A stretch of 5,547 nucleotides of DNA from Chloroflexota bacterium (lineage in GTDB: Bacteria; Chloroflexota; Limnocylindria; Limnocylindrales; CSP1-4), in assembly GCA_003157175.1 (NCBI GenBank), contig PMIQ01000108.1, forward strand, positions 1 to 5,547. Direction: 5' to 3'. The position numbers and the translations under genes are program-made. This document shows positions 5,158 through 5,547 of the stretch, piece after piece (the stretch's first letter is position 1; every line of letters begins with the position of its first letter). Under the pieces are notes generated by a model. That model was given only the letters and a program-made list of their open reading frames with translations, did no database searches and was not told the origin of the DNA.

Positions 5158-5547
5158 TGGAGAGCGTGGAATTCGGCGGCTGGCCGAACTGCATCCGCCT
5201 CTCCAATGGTGAGGTCGAGCTGGTCGTCACGACCGACGTCGGCCCCCGGATCGTCCGGTTCGGCTTCGTTGGCGGGCAGAATCTGTTCCACAACTTCCCG
5301 GAGACGCTGGGCCGGATCGGCGACCAGGAGTGGCACAGCTACGGCGGGCATCGGCTCTGGCACGCGCCCGAGATATTCCCGCGCACCTACGGCCCCGACA
5401 ACGAGCCGGTGGAGCATGCCTGGGACGGCACCACGTTGACACTCCGCAATGCGGACGATGCGAATGGGCTCGAGAAGGAGACTCGCCTGACGCTGTCACC
5501 GACGGCGCCGCGTGTGGAGGTCACCCACCGGATCGTCAATCGGAATC
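5154..5547 (+). CDS. DUF4380 / galactose-mutarotase-like protein, N-terminal part (cut by window edge)
   Basis: An open frame runs from the ATG at 5154 to the window end, giving 131 codons with no stop. The start overlaps the ATPase stop as ATGA, and a second ATG follows at 5157. GGAG (5143-5146) lies seven bases before the first, so 5154 is preferred and translational coupling to the ATPase is likely. The N-terminus looks like the beta-rich carbohydrate-binding fold related to aldose 1-epimerases: E20-V-E-L-V-V-T-T-D-V-G-P-R-I-V33, then N43-L-F, then H61-S-Y-G-G-H-R-L-W-H-A-P-E73 and Y79-G-P-D-N-E-P-V86. The G-G-H-R-L-W-H-A-P-E stretch is what I associate with DUF4380 proteins. The histidines could serve in sugar binding or catalysis, but activity is unproven. 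No signal peptide is seen, so it is probably cytoplasmic. The operon position suggests action on the imported sugar or a derivative. Confidence 0.75.
   Translation, partial: MMESVEFGGWPNCIRLSNGEVELVVTTDVGPRIVRFGFVGGQNLFHNFPETLGRIGDQEWHSYGGHRLWHAPEIFPRTYGPDNEPVEHAWDGTTLTLRNADDANGLEKETRLTLSPTAPRVEVTHRIVNRN

Overview
The window looks like part of a carbohydrate-catabolism locus from a high-GC bacterium, most likely an actinobacterium. The reasons are the strong G/C preference at third codon positions, GTG and TTG starts, a possible leaderless regulator transcript, and a short lipoprotein signal peptide on the binding protein. The species cannot be named from the sequence.

Layout: at the left edge, on the minus strand, lies the N-terminal 45 codons of a LacI-family repressor (1-135), cut by the window. 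A divergent control region (136-349) carries three 14-bp LacI-type operators (228-241, 260-273, 292-305), spaced exactly 32 bp apart within a tandem repeat. Rightwards follow five plus-strand genes: a zinc-dependent medium-chain dehydrogenase (350-1402), an RbsC-type ABC permease (1484-2476), a lipoprotein sugar-binding protein (2544-3473), an RbsA-type double-domain ATPase (3589-5157), and the start of a DUF4380/galactose-mutarotase-like protein (5154-5547, cut by the window). A very stable hairpin without a T-tract (3524-3576) sits between the binding-protein and ATPase genes and ends beside the ATPase Shine-Dalgarno sequence.

How it probably works: the lipoprotein captures a monosaccharide or polyol outside the membrane. 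The permease and ATPase (CUT2 class, ribose/inositol/xylose type) bring it in, the mutarotase-like protein may act on its anomers, and the NAD-type polyol dehydrogenase oxidises it or a downstream product. The divergent LacI protein probably represses the operon until an inducer derived from the substrate is present. The substrate cannot be read from this window.

This is an ordinary class of system in most respects. The points most worth a second look are the helically phased operator array, the hairpin next to the ATPase ribosome-binding site, the unusual ATPase active-site residues, and the gene order (dehydrogenase-permease-binding protein-ATPase-mutarotase-like). I saw no mobile element, CRISPR array, tRNA or rRNA.
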